A stretch of 64,000 nt of DNA, taken from positions 1-64,000 of the forward strand of contig JAEVYU010000059.1 in assembly GCA_023392595.1 (NCBI GenBank). Direction: 5' to 3'. A model generated the notes under the pieces. The model saw only the letters and a list, made by a program, of their open reading frames with translations. It did no database searches and was not told the DNA's origin. The stretch is from Bacillota bacterium (GTDB lineage Bacteria > Bacillota > UBA4882 > UBA8346). The position numbers and the translations under genes were made by a program. Numbering within the stretch: position 1 is the stretch's first letter; every line of letters begins with the position of its first letter. This document shows positions 53,676-62,358 of the stretch, in pieces.

Positions 53676-53799
53676 TTCAAAAATAACCCGCTAAAATGGG
53701 AGCAAAGAAATTCATCCTTTTCTCAGATGGGATTAAAGAAAGGCAAAAGGCGTTAAACCCGGCAGATTGCTTCCCTAAAACATAAAAGCCGTATCTCTG
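53338..53799 (+). repeat. Direct repeat, copy B
   Basis: Near-identical to 46925-47404, covering the XRE gene end and following non-coding DNA. Together the copies flank about 5.9 kb. Confidence 0.85.
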
Positions 53800-53931
53800 G
53801 GCTTCCGTGTTCCTGTGGCTAAAGTGCTTTGGGTACCTGGGAAGGAGCTTCTTGCAAAAAAAATGTCCAACCACAGCCAAGGCGAAAAAGGATCTGTGAA
53901 TTACCCCTTAGAATGCAAGGGACATAGATGT

Positions 53932-54564
53932 TCAAACCTTTATTTTCGCCAAAAAGGGTTTGGTTTTGTTAATGATGGGGTCCATGACCATGCCGGTGCA
54001 GAGAATGGAAATCACGGTGCCGATACCAATTTTGCCGCCAAACACGATTCCTAAGATGCCTAAAAGGGCATCAAAAATGATTTTGGCCGTTTTATATTTT
54101 AGTTTGCTATGCTGATAAATAATAGCCACGATCGCCTCGAGAGGTCCCAGCCCAAAATCCACCGCAACGTAAATGCCCAGTCCCACTCCCATCAGCAAGG
54201 TGCCTACTGCGGATACCGTAATTTTATAAGGAAGTGCCAGAGAAACCAGGTTCAAAGGGTCTATCACGGCGGAGGCCAGGTTGACATACAGGCCTAGCAT
54301 AAACGTGCAAAGGACCGTACCTACACTGATGTATTTTCGGGCCAGGATCAAAAGCGCCAATAGAAAGACTGCATTGGCAAGGATGTTCGCGTTCCCCTGC
54401 GAGATATGGAGCAAATTGTGGAGGCCATCTGAAAATGTCCCCATCGGGGAAGAGCCAAGCTCCACGGAATACAAAAGAGCCATCCCAATACCATTGATGA
54501 AAAGTCCGAAACTAATCACCAGAATTCGAATAATCAGACGTTTGATTTGTTGCTGTGATTTCAA
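53932..54564 (-). CDS. YczE/YitT-like integral membrane protein
   Basis: A 210-residue protein with five to six hydrophobic segments (ISFGLFINGIGMALLYSV; ANAVFLLALLILA; VGTLLMGVGLGIYVAVDFGLGP; ISILCTGMVMDPII). The pattern G.....YS..LG.SP.G...DGL matches the YczE/YyaS family. Function of the family is unknown; members often sit beside transporter or regulator genes. TTG at 54564 has GAGGGG seven bases upstream; ATG at 54591 is an alternative without a clear ribosome binding site. Its leader shares an operator-like motif with the divergent LacI-type gene. Confidence 0.75.
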   Translation of the reverse strand: MKSQQQIKRLIIRILVISFGLFINGIGMALLYSVELGSSPMGTFSDGLHNLLHISQGNANILANAVFLLALLILARKYISVGTVLCTFMLGLYVNLASAVIDPLNLVSLALPYKITVSAVGTLLMGVGLGIYVAVDFGLGPLEAIVAIIYQHSKLKYKTAKIIFDALLGILGIVFGGKIGIGTVISILCTGMVMDPIINKTKPFLAKIKV

Positions 54565-54608
54565 AGTGGGTCCCCTCGCTGTTGTGATCATTCCAGATCC
54601 ATAAAAAA

Positions 54609-54628
54609 TTAAGTTTATCGTTTTATCC
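54609..54628 (-). promoter_or_regulatory. Operator-like motif upstream of the YczE-like gene
   Basis: Minus strand GGATAAAACGATAAACTTAA is matched at 18 of 20 positions by the motif at 54830-54849 (TGATAAAACGTTAAACTTAT), in front of the divergent LacI-type gene. The central CG flanked by A/T halves is typical of LacI-family sites. Confidence 0.6.
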
Positions 54629-54829
54629 AATCGTTCGATGAAACGGCATCCGTTTTTTTCTTACGATAAAACACCATGGACATTTATTTTTTTATCTTAA
54701 TAAGCATTTTATCAGGGAGATTTGCATTAGTCAACCACAAAACATTAATTTCCATAGCATTTACTTTTTGATGTGGATTGACTAATTTGCAATCTGTGGT
54801 GTATACTTTATTCAATAATTGATAAAACG

Positions 54830-54849
54830 TTAAACTTATTTGACTTGAT
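54830..54849 (+). promoter_or_regulatory. Operator-like motif upstream of the LacI-type gene
   Basis: TGATAAAACGTTAAACTTAT, 77 bases ahead of the regulator start, partner of the motif at 54609-54628. Suggests that the LacI-type protein controls itself and the YczE-like gene. Confidence 0.6.
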
Positions 54850-54925
54850 TTCTCGTTTTGAAATATTGGCCAGTTGCTTTCAAATTTTAGATGCAATCCA
54901 GATCGATATGTGAAGGTGGAGTGTC

Positions 54926-55936
54926 ATGGGCGCGACAATCAAAGACGTCGCCAAAAAGGCGGGCGTTTCCCCGACCACGGTTTCTCTGGTTTTCAACAAC
55001 CGGGAATCAAGAGTTTCCGAAGCTACCAGGGAACGGGTAATGACTGTTGCCAGGGAGCTAAATTATTATCCGAACCATTTTGCAGCCAGTCTGGTCACCA
55101 AGAGATCCCATATCATCGGCGTGGTTTCCGATTCGGTCAATATCTTTTCCGCCCAGGTAATCGCCGGTATTGTCAAACAAGCGAAGCAGGAAGGGTATCA
55201 GGTTGTTCAGGTCAGCGCCTCCCAGGAAAGTGAAGATGACATCGAATATCTCAATATCTTTTTGAACCAGGGAATCGATGGCGTGATCTTCCCCCATTCC
55301 TCCATTGGCAATCTGAAAAATTTGAAAAGCGGATTTCAATCGGTAATCCGTTCGGGTATTCCGGCGATCGCCATGGACGTCGAAATTGACGGCGCCACTT
55401 CCTGTGCGGACGCATGTGACCACGTTTACGGCGGATATTTGGCAACTCACCATCTGATCGATTACGGGCACCGCAAGATCGGCGCCATATCCGGCCCGAA
55501 AGACTATGTCAGTTCCGTAAAACGTTTGGACGGGTACCGGAAGGCCTTGGAAGAGGCGGGAATTTCTTTCGAACCTGCGCTGGTTTACACCGGCAACTAC
55601 AAACTGGAAAGCGGTCAAGACGCCCTGCCGTATCTTCTGGGCAAAGGGGTAACCGCGATTTTCGCATTTAACGATATGATAGCCCTCGGCCTTTATAAAG
55701 CCATTCGCAACTACCGGATGTCAATTCCGAAAGATATTTCCGTCATCGGATATGATGATATCTTCATTTCCGATGTTTTGGAGGTTCCGCTTACCACAGT
55801 CCATATTCCCATTGAGGATATTGGGAGACGCGCGGCGCAGGAACTTATCGCGTTGATTGAGAATAAGCAGCCGGCCGCGGAACTGAAAAAGATCGAGCCC
55901 GTCCTGATGGTACGCGCCAGTACCGGGAGAATTTAG
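54926..55936 (+). CDS. LacI-family transcriptional regulator
   Basis: A 336-residue repressor with N-terminal LacI HTH (TIKDVAKKAGVSPTTVSLVFNN, residues 4-25), hinge helix, and a periplasmic-binding-like effector domain (HIIGVVSDSVNIF; GVIFPHSSIGN; AIAMDVEID; IFAFNDMIALG; SVIGYDDIFISDVLEVPLTTV). GGTGGAG precedes the start. Located ahead of an ECF transporter and uridine phosphorylase, it probably senses a nucleoside or pentose. Confidence 0.93.
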   Translation: MGATIKDVAKKAGVSPTTVSLVFNNRESRVSEATRERVMTVARELNYYPNHFAASLVTKRSHIIGVVSDSVNIFSAQVIAGIVKQAKQEGYQVVQVSASQESEDDIEYLNIFLNQGIDGVIFPHSSIGNLKNLKSGFQSVIRSGIPAIAMDVEIDGATSCADACDHVYGGYLATHHLIDYGHRKIGAISGPKDYVSSVKRLDGYRKALEEAGISFEPALVYTGNYKLESGQDALPYLLGKGVTAIFAFNDMIALGLYKAIRNYRMSIPKDISVIGYDDIFISDVLEVPLTTVHIPIEDIGRRAAQELIALIENKQPAAELKKIEPVLMVRASTGRI

Positions 55937-56110
55937 CTGTCCCGCAGATTTTTTCAATATAAAAGAAAAGACTGAAATCCGTTTCCAGAAAGAAGACGGA
56001 GGAGAGGCCCTTCTGGGGTTGAAAGAAACAGGGGCCATTCCATGCTGGAGGAGGTGTTGCCGGCCCAAAAAGCAGACCTAAAACCAAGTTGTTACGGCTT
56101 CGACTTTACT

Positions 56111-56150
56111 TTGATGTTGTAACGCTGGTCTATTGCAACAAAAACATCAA
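56111..56150 (+). promoter_or_regulatory. Inverted repeats ahead of the ECF operon
   Basis: TTGATGTT and AACATCAA form perfect 8-base outer arms, with GTTG/CAAC-like inner pairing (TGTTGTAA / TTGCAACA, one mismatch). Could be a regulator site or an mRNA hairpin 31 bases ahead of the S-component gene. The rest of 55937-56180 has no gene. Confidence 0.5.
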
Positions 56151-56180
56151 TCGGAAACATACAAAGGGAGGGTATTTTAC

Positions 56181-56801
56181 ATGAGTGAAAAACCAAAACA
56201 TTTGATTCGGGAAGACTTTTCCATGCTGGCTTTATTGACAATACCGATTGCCGTAGCCGTAAACTTTGTCGGGTCACAAATCCATCACGTCTTGTCCCTG
56301 CCGCTTTTTCTGGACACCATCGGCACATTTTTCGTGGCAATGCTTTGCGGACCGTGGGTCGGCGCTTTGACGGGCCTTATCGGCAACATGGTGTTGGGCA
56401 TTACCAATCCCAGCGCGATTCCGTTCGCGGTGACCAGCGTTGCGGTTGGCCTTACAGCGGGCTTCCTGGCACGTGCCAAAATGTTCGACGGCTGGTGGAA
56501 ACTGGTGATTACCATTATTGTGACATCCCTGGTATCCACGATCACCTCAGCACCGATTGCCGTTTTGGTATTCGGTGGGGTAACCAGCTCCGCGGATTCA
56601 CTGTTTGCTGCAACCCTGATGGCTTCCGGCGTGAACATCTGGAAAGCTGTCATCGGCACCAGCCTGTTGTTTACTTGTATCGACAGAATCATCGCCATTA
56701 TTGTCACCTGGTTAATCATTCGGGTGATTCCGGCCAGAACCCTGATCAAATATAGTCTGGGTAAAAATTACATCAAAAACTCCCATTCCAAAGTGGCGTA
56801 A
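56181..56801 (+). CDS. ECF transporter S component (substrate-binding membrane subunit)
   Basis: A 206-residue membrane protein with about six helices. The segments FVGSQIHHVLSLPLFLDTIGTFFVAMLCGPWVGALTG... and NMVLGITNPSAIPFAVTSVAVGL match the class of ECF S subunits with an N-terminal LPLFLDTIGT block. The start is 56181 behind AAAGGGAGGG. The order S, T, A, A followed by uridine phosphorylase suggests a nucleoside (uridine-like) substrate. Confidence 0.85.
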   Translation: MSEKPKHLIREDFSMLALLTIPIAVAVNFVGSQIHHVLSLPLFLDTIGTFFVAMLCGPWVGALTGLIGNMVLGITNPSAIPFAVTSVAVGLTAGFLARAKMFDGWWKLVITIIVTSLVSTITSAPIAVLVFGGVTSSADSLFAATLMASGVNIWKAVIGTSLLFTCIDRIIAIIVTWLIIRVIPARTLIKYSLGKNYIKNSHSKVA

Positions 56802-56879
56802 GCCGGAAGTAAAATGGCCGGCGCCGCCTTAGAGGCCTGTGAAGGATGAAAAAGGCGGCGCCTATAAGGAGTCAAACAT

Positions 56880-57671
56880 ATGTACAGAGAAAGACTGAAT
56901 ATTGTTAAGAAAAATCCCCTTGCCGCATTGTATCCATCGGCAAAGGGGTGGATTGTCATCCTGTATTGCATATGCGTAGCCATTCTGGCAACCATACGGA
57001 TGAACGGCTATGCACTCTATCTGATTCCGTTTTTTATAACGGTTCCGGTTCTTTTCGCCGTCAGCGGCATCTGGGGAAAATTCTTTACCTTATATAAAGG
57101 CATCTTTATCTTTATCGCCTTCATATTTATCGTGCAGACCCTGGTGATTCGAAGCGATGTGGTCCTGTACCATTTCGGAATCATCAACATCTATCAGGAA
57201 GGTCTTCGGCGTGCGATTTTCCTGTGTTTTATCATCCTGAACGTCTCCGGTATCCTTTTATGGTTGTTCCAGACCACTGAAACGAAGGAAATGACTTATG
57301 CCCTGGAAAGAATGGGCGTCAGTTACAAAGCGTCTTTTGTTTTTTTATCGACCTTTCAGATGATTGAAGTTCTCGGAAAAAGTTCCAAGACCATTATGAA
57401 TGCGCAAAGAGCGCGCGGCATTGAAACGGAGGGAAATTTATTGGTGCGTTGCAAAGCCTTTTTCCCGATGATTGTCCCTCTGGTGGTAGGCTCGATCATG
57501 AATACGGAGGAACGGGTATTAACCCTCGAATGCAAGGGATTCGACACCCAATGCCCCAAAACGCGTTTGCTGGAGCTGAAAAAATCAGGAAATGAATGGA
57601 AAGCGATTGGGTTTTCCGCAATCGTAACGGCAGCCATATTGATTGGGAGGATTATGCTGTGGGTAATGTAA
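56880..57671 (+). CDS. ECF transporter transmembrane T component (EcfT)
   Basis: A 263-residue EcfT with N-terminal helices (IVILYCICVAILATI; LIPFFITVPVLFAVSGIW), the cytoplasmic coupling motif AQRARGIETEG (family A-R-G signature) and a second one near MNTEERVLTLECKGFD. It couples the two ATPases to the S subunit. AAGGAG precedes the start. Overlaps the first ATPase gene by 13 bases. Confidence 0.9.
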   Translation: MYRERLNIVKKNPLAALYPSAKGWIVILYCICVAILATIRMNGYALYLIPFFITVPVLFAVSGIWGKFFTLYKGIFIFIAFIFIVQTLVIRSDVVLYHFGIINIYQEGLRRAIFLCFIILNVSGILLWLFQTTETKEMTYALERMGVSYKASFVFLSTFQMIEVLGKSSKTIMNAQRARGIETEGNLLVRCKAFFPMIVPLVVGSIMNTEERVLTLECKGFDTQCPKTRLLELKKSGNEWKAIGFSAIVTAAILIGRIMLWVM

Positions 57672-58522
57672 TTGAATTTCAAAATGTAACATACACCTAT
57701 CCTCTGTCCGGCAAACCGGCCATTAAAAATATGAATTTTCAAATCGAAGCAGGAAAATTTTACGGGATAATCGGCGAAAACGGTTCCGGAAAGACCACTC
57801 TTTGTTCGCTGATACGCGGTTTTGCGCCCAATTTTTATAAGGGCGAGTTGGAAGGGAAAGTCCTCGTGGACGGGAAGCCGACCATAGAGTATGGTCCGGG
57901 GGAGCTCGCCTTGAAGATCGGATATGTATTTCAAAATCCCTTTAATCAAATCAGCGGAGTCAAAGATACGGTCTTTGAAGAAGTGGCCTTTGGGCTCGAA
58001 AACTTCGGGGTAGATCCCGACGAAATCGAGCAGCGCGTTGCCGATGTGATGGAAATGACAGATATAACGGCTATCGCGTTTAAAAATCCCTTTGAGCTAT
58101 CAGGCGGGCAGCAGCAGCGCGTGGCGCTTGCGTCCACCATTGTGCTGAAGCCGGATATCTTGGTAATCGATGAACCCACTTCCCAACTGGATCCGGAAGG
58201 GACCGAAAGTGTCTTTAAAATTATCAGCGAGATGAAAAACGAGCGCAAAACCATCCTGTTGGTAGAACACAAAGTGGATCTGATCGCGGAATATGCCGAT
58301 GAGATTCTCGTTCTCAAAGACGGTGAATTGATAAAAGCAGGACCCAAACAGGGTATTTTATCGGACATATCCCTTCTGGAAAAAAATGTCCAGCTCCCTC
58401 AAATGGCAATCCTGGGCCATGCCTTACGGGAACAGGGTATGGTGTTCGATGAGATACCGATCACCGAAAGCCAGGCTGTAGAGGTTGTCAAGAGGCTTCT
58501 TGCAAAAGGAGGGAAACTTTAA
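57659..58522 (+). CDS. ECF transporter ATPase, first
   Basis: A 287-residue ABC ATPase with Walker A GENGSGKTT, Q-loop YVFQNPFNQ, signature LSGGQQQR, Walker B ILVIDEPTSQLD and switch His in LVEHKVD. The start is the GTG at 57659, eight bases after GGGAGG; the longer frame reads through the end of ecfT in another phase. All catalytic motifs are intact, in contrast with its partner. Confidence 0.9.
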   Translation: MGNVIEFQNVTYTYPLSGKPAIKNMNFQIEAGKFYGIIGENGSGKTTLCSLIRGFAPNFYKGELEGKVLVDGKPTIEYGPGELALKIGYVFQNPFNQISGVKDTVFEEVAFGLENFGVDPDEIEQRVADVMEMTDITAIAFKNPFELSGGQQQRVALASTIVLKPDILVIDEPTSQLDPEGTESVFKIISEMKNERKTILLVEHKVDLIAEYADEILVLKDGELIKAGPKQGILSDISLLEKNVQLPQMAILGHALREQGMVFDEIPITESQAVEVVKRLLAKGGKL

Positions 58523-59343
58523 TGGCCTATATCACACTGGATCACGTCAGTTATGAATACCCCGGCGGCTTTTTAGCCGTGGACGATATCAGCATGGAGA
58601 TTGAAAAGGGTGAAAGCATTGCCATCATCGGTCAGAATGGGGCTGGAAAAACCACAACCGTCAAAATGCTCAACGGCCTATTGCGCCCTACCAAGGGGAA
58701 TGTGATCATCGGCGATATGAACAGCAAAGATTATACCATTGCCCAGATGAGCCGGGCCGTTGGGTATGTATTTCAGAACCCGGACGACCAGATTTTCCAT
58801 TCGACCATTGATGAAGAAGTCGCTTTCGGTACCAAGGTGCTGAATAAAACAGCGGAAGAAACCAGAAAACTGGTGGACTATGCTCTGGAAATTACCAATC
58901 TGACTCAATTCAAAGATGAAAACCCATTTAACCTTCCTTTTTCAATGAGGAAATTTATCTCCATCGCCGCGATTATCGCCATGGACACGCAGGTGATGAT
59001 TTTTGACGAACCCACGGCCGGCCAGGACAGATCCGGAAACCTCCGGCTTTCTTCGATATTGGAGCATCTGCATACCCGAGGCAAAACCTTGGTGACGATT
59101 TCCCATGACATGGAATTTGTGGTCAAGAACTTTAACCGCGTAGTGGTTATGGCCAACAAAAAGATCGTCACCAGCGGTTCTCCCTCAGAAATATTTTGGA
59201 ATTTTGAGGCGTTGGAGGAAGCCATGCTCAAACAGCCTTATGTCAGCCGGCTCTGCAGAACGCTGAACCTGGGTGAGGGAATTGTCACCATGGAGGAAAC
59301 CGTACAGGCGATCCGCAAATCAGTCGATGGAGGGACAATCTAA
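58522..59343 (+). CDS. ECF transporter ATPase, second, variant signature motif
   Basis: A 273-residue ABC ATPase with Walker A GQNGAGKTT, Q-loop YVFQNPDDQ, Walker B MIFDEPTAGQD and switch His in ISHDMEF. The ABC signature LSGGQ is replaced by LPFSMRK, a variant I recall from a subset of ECF ATPases; one of the two ATP sites would then be weak. Start ATG overlaps the previous stop by one base; AAAGGAGGG upstream. Confidence 0.88.
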   Translation: MAYITLDHVSYEYPGGFLAVDDISMEIEKGESIAIIGQNGAGKTTTVKMLNGLLRPTKGNVIIGDMNSKDYTIAQMSRAVGYVFQNPDDQIFHSTIDEEVAFGTKVLNKTAEETRKLVDYALEITNLTQFKDENPFNLPFSMRKFISIAAIIAMDTQVMIFDEPTAGQDRSGNLRLSSILEHLHTRGKTLVTISHDMEFVVKNFNRVVVMANKKIVTSGSPSEIFWNFEALEEAMLKQPYVSRLCRTLNLGEGIVTMEETVQAIRKSVDGGTI

Positions 59344-59369
59344 TGATTCAACCAGGAGGAACAGCTAAA

Positions 59370-60140
59370 ATGGCAGAACAATTAACGCACCACTTGAAAT
59401 GCGCTCAAGGCGACGTTGGCAGATACGTAATCCTTCCCGGAGACCCTGGCCGCGTACCTAAAATTGCGGCTTATCTGGATAACGCCGTACATATCAAAAC
59501 GTACCGGGAATTTGTCACTTATACCGGCACGCTGGAGGGGGAAAAAGTCAGTGTCACTTCGACGGGGATCGGCGGGCCGTCCGCTTCGATTGCCATGGAG
59601 GAATTGGTTCAGCTTGGCGCCGACACTTTTATCCGTGTCGGAACCTGCGGCGGCATCGATAACAGCCTTTTGCCGGGAGACCTGATTATTCCTACCGGCG
59701 CCATCCGTAAAGAGGGTACCGGCCGCGAATACGTTCCCATTGAATATCCCGCCGTGGCCAATTACGCCTTGATGCGTGAACTGGATGATGCGGCCACCTG
59801 CCTTGGAAAGCGTCACCATCTCGGCGTCGTGGAATGCAAGGATTCTTATTACGGCCAGCACGCCCCCGACCGCATGCCCGTCAGCTACGAACTTCACCAG
59901 AAATGGGAAGCATGGAAAAAGGCCGGCGCGTTAGGCTCGGAAATGGAGTCGGCCACCCTGTTCATCGTTGCCACCACTCTCCGCGTCCGATGCGCCACCG
60001 TGCTTTTACTTTGCCGTAACCGTGAGCGGGAAGCGCTTCTGAAAACCGGGGAAGTCAGCACCTGGGAAACGGCGCCGGCGATCGAAACCGCGATTGAAGC
60101 GTTGCGTAGCCTGATAATAAAAGAGAAGACCAAAGCGTAA
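59370..60140 (+). CDS. udp: Uridine phosphorylase
   Basis: A 256-residue nucleoside phosphorylase of the NP-I family (E. coli Udp 253). Landmarks: VILPGDPGRV (phosphate loop), STGIGGPSASIAMEEL, IRVGTCGGID, and the base/ribose-contacting GSEMESATLF. It converts uridine and phosphate to uracil and ribose 1-phosphate in the cytoplasm. ATG at 59370 follows GGAGG by ten bases; an in-frame ATG at 59343 is less likely. It is the last gene of the ECF operon, and its sugar product feeds the phosphopentomutase encoded convergently. Confidence 0.92.
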   Translation: MAEQLTHHLKCAQGDVGRYVILPGDPGRVPKIAAYLDNAVHIKTYREFVTYTGTLEGEKVSVTSTGIGGPSASIAMEELVQLGADTFIRVGTCGGIDNSLLPGDLIIPTGAIRKEGTGREYVPIEYPAVANYALMRELDDAATCLGKRHHLGVVECKDSYYGQHAPDRMPVSYELHQKWEAWKKAGALGSEMESATLFIVATTLRVRCATVLLLCRNREREALLKTGEVSTWETAPAIETAIEALRSLIIKEKTKA

Positions 60141-60170
60141 ACCTTTAGTTTAGTGGATAACAAAGAGCAG

Positions 60171-60217
60171 AGGCTGTCGTAAAAGAAACACTTTTGCGAC
60201 AGCCTCCGCCTTTTTTC
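60171..60217 (+). terminator. Terminator between udp and deoB
   Basis: Ten-base arms GAGGCTGTCG / CGACAGCCTC with inner AAAAG/CTTTT pairing, followed by six T at 60212-60217. Ends the ECF-udp operon; the stem may also help stop deoB transcription from the other side. Confidence 0.85.
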
Positions 60218-60225
60218 TCTTTGGC

Positions 60226-61401
60226 TTACCGGGTTTCCCGAAGAACTTTCGGCAGGCGGGAGGTTCCATACACCTGGGGCGTGAGGCCGAAATATTCAAG
60301 AATGGTCGCGGCAATATCACCGAAGGTGGGAAGGGTGCCCAGATTGACCCCGGGTTTCACATGGGGCCCTGCAATTACCCACGGCGTGCATTCCCGTGAA
60401 TGGTCGGTTGACGGCGTCGACGGGTCACATCCATGATCGGCGGTGATCATGACCAGGTCATCTTTTCTTAGGCCGGAGAGAATTTCCGGGAGTTTTTCGT
60501 CAAACCGGCTCAGGGCTTTCGCATAGCCGTCGACGTCGTTTCTGTGCCCATACAGCATGTCGAAATCAACCAGATTGATGAAGCACAGTCCGTCAAAGTC
60601 GCGCTGGGTCAGCCGGATGGTATCTTCGATTCCCTGGGCATTTCCAGACGTCCGCATAGATTCGCTGATGCCGCGACCGGCAAAAATATCGTAAATTTTT
60701 CCCACGGCGATCACGTCTTTCCCCGCCGCCAGGAGATGGTCCAACATGGTAGGGGCAGGCGGCTCTAGGGAAAAGTCGTGCCGGTTGGGGGTGCGAAGAA
60801 AATTTGGATACCGGCCCGTAAAGGGACGGGCGATCACCCGGCCGACCGCATGAGCTCCTTTTAAGATTTCCCTGGCATCCCGGCAATAGCGGTAAAGCTC
60901 TTCGGGAGGGACGACCTCCTCGTGGGCGGCGATCTGAAAGACGCTGTCGGCGGAGGTGTATACTATCAATGCCCCGGTTTTAAGGTGTTCTTGGCCATAG
61001 TCGCGGATGACGTCGGTGCCCGAGTATGGTTTGTTGCACAGTACGCCGCGGCCCGTCCGGCGCGAAAATTGGTCCAGCACTTCCCGGGGGAACCCATTGG
61101 GATAGGTCGGCAGCGGACGAGGAGAATCGATACCGGCGATTTCCCAGTGGCCGATGGTTGTATCCTTGCCTTTCGAATGCTCAATCATGCGGGCAAAAGC
61201 CCCTTGGGGCGCCTTTTCGGCAGGGCGGCAGTAAACGCCGTCAATATTAAACAGGCCCAGTTTGCTCATATTGGGCATATTGAAGTAAGGACTTTGGGAA
61301 GCGGCGGCGAGGGTATCGCTTCCGGCATCCCCATATTCGGCGGCGTCGGGCCCATTGCCGATCCCGCAGCTATCAAGGACAATTAAAAAAATCCTTTTCA
61401 T
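60226..61401 (-). CDS. deoB: Phosphopentomutase
   Basis: A 391-residue alkaline-phosphatase-superfamily enzyme that interconverts (deoxy)ribose 1- and 5-phosphate. Metal-binding motifs: IVLDSCGIGNGPD at the N-terminus, GKDTTIGHWEIAG with the catalytic Thr, FDMLYGHRND, ITADHGCDPSTPSTDHSRE at the C-terminus. Length is standard. It completes the route from uridine to ribose 5-phosphate. It is transcribed alone, divergent from the Crp-type regulator gene with 185 bases between them. Confidence 0.95.
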   Translation of the reverse strand: MKRIFLIVLDSCGIGNGPDAAEYGDAGSDTLAAASQSPYFNMPNMSKLGLFNIDGVYCRPAEKAPQGAFARMIEHSKGKDTTIGHWEIAGIDSPRPLPTYPNGFPREVLDQFSRRTGRGVLCNKPYSGTDVIRDYGQEHLKTGALIVYTSADSVFQIAAHEEVVPPEELYRYCRDAREILKGAHAVGRVIARPFTGRYPNFLRTPNRHDFSLEPPAPTMLDHLLAAGKDVIAVGKIYDIFAGRGISESMRTSGNAQGIEDTIRLTQRDFDGLCFINLVDFDMLYGHRNDVDGYAKALSRFDEKLPEILSGLRKDDLVMITADHGCDPSTPSTDHSRECTPWVIAGPHVKPGVNLGTLPTFGDIAATILEYFGLTPQVYGTSRLPKVLRETR

Positions 61402-61586
61402 GATGGTACCATCCTTTCTTGACCTCCCGTATTATCCCCCTATTATAGCTTGGACAGTTGCAGCCGGAAAGGACAAGTGTACCAAAGTTTCGGTTTTTTA
61501 GGATATCGCCGGAAATTTTTTTTGAAGTGGACAGTTGACCTTGCCCGAATTTAGCGGATGAATTATCTTGGAGAGGAGAAGTTTCC

Positions 61587-62327
61587 ATGGCTGACATTCT
61601 GTCAGATCTGCAGTCCCTGGAGGAACCGGTGCGGGAAAAGCTCTTAAGTCTGTTTCGCACCATGCCGGACACTCTTCGGCAACGCTGTCCCCTCCGCAAG
61701 CTGAAAAAGGGCAGCATTCTCGCAGATCCGTTGGGCCCCAGCAATTTCGTATACGTGCTGATCCGTGGCTGCATCCGGACGGAGAATCGGGATGCTTCGG
61801 GGAACATTTTTGTGGTTGCCGACTTCACGGCCCCCGCGCTGTTCGGTGAATTCGAATTGATTGCCGGCTGCCCCTTTTACCGGGGGACGCTGATCGCCAC
61901 AACGGATTGCCAGATCATAGCCATTGAACGGGAATCCTATCTTGGCTGGGTTCAGGGAAATGGGGAAGTGCTTTTTCAGAGGGCCCGCGCGGTAACTCGC
62001 CAGCTACTGGAGCAGTGTAGCAAAGAAAGGAATTTTCTGTCGCTGCGTGGAACGGGAAGATTGATGCTCCTACTTTGCCGGTACTATGAGCGGAATGCAA
62101 AAGAGGGAACCGTGCGTATTTGCGCCACCAGACAGGAAATAGCGGACGAAATCGGTACCAGTGTGAAAACCGTCAGCCGGGGACTTCAACGTCTTAACGA
62201 ACGGGGACTGGTTGACCTTCAGGGCCACGGAATCGCTATTGGCAGCGAAGATTATCAAAGTCTTCGGACGCTGGTGGAAAAAGAGCTTCTTTCCAATCCC
62301 CTTGAAAATGAAAATCCGAACTTTTAG
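61587..62327 (+). CDS. Crp/Fnr-family transcriptional regulator
   Basis: A 246-residue regulator with an N-terminal cyclic-nucleotide-binding fold (about 25-140; GSILADP, LFGEFELIAG) and a C-terminal winged helix (about 170-225; TRQEIADEIGTSVKTVSRGLQRL). The cysteines seen (CPLRK, GCIR, GCPFY, DCQ, QCSK) are not spaced as in the FNR Fe-S ligand set, so oxygen sensing by a cluster is not evident. GGAGAGGAG precedes the start. Divergent from deoB and just ahead of yjjI, it probably controls one or both. Confidence 0.88.
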   Translation: MADILSDLQSLEEPVREKLLSLFRTMPDTLRQRCPLRKLKKGSILADPLGPSNFVYVLIRGCIRTENRDASGNIFVVADFTAPALFGEFELIAGCPFYRGTLIATTDCQIIAIERESYLGWVQGNGEVLFQRARAVTRQLLEQCSKERNFLSLRGTGRLMLLLCRYYERNAKEGTVRICATRQEIADEIGTSVKTVSRGLQRLNERGLVDLQGHGIAIGSEDYQSLRTLVEKELLSNPLENENPNF

Positions 62328-62358
62328 ATCAATTGAAAATGAGAGAAGGGGTACAAAA

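Noticed and set aside
54874..56755. Long alternative frames over the LacI-type and ECF S genes
   Set aside because: They are out-of-frame shadows of clearly recognisable proteins in G+C-richer DNA.
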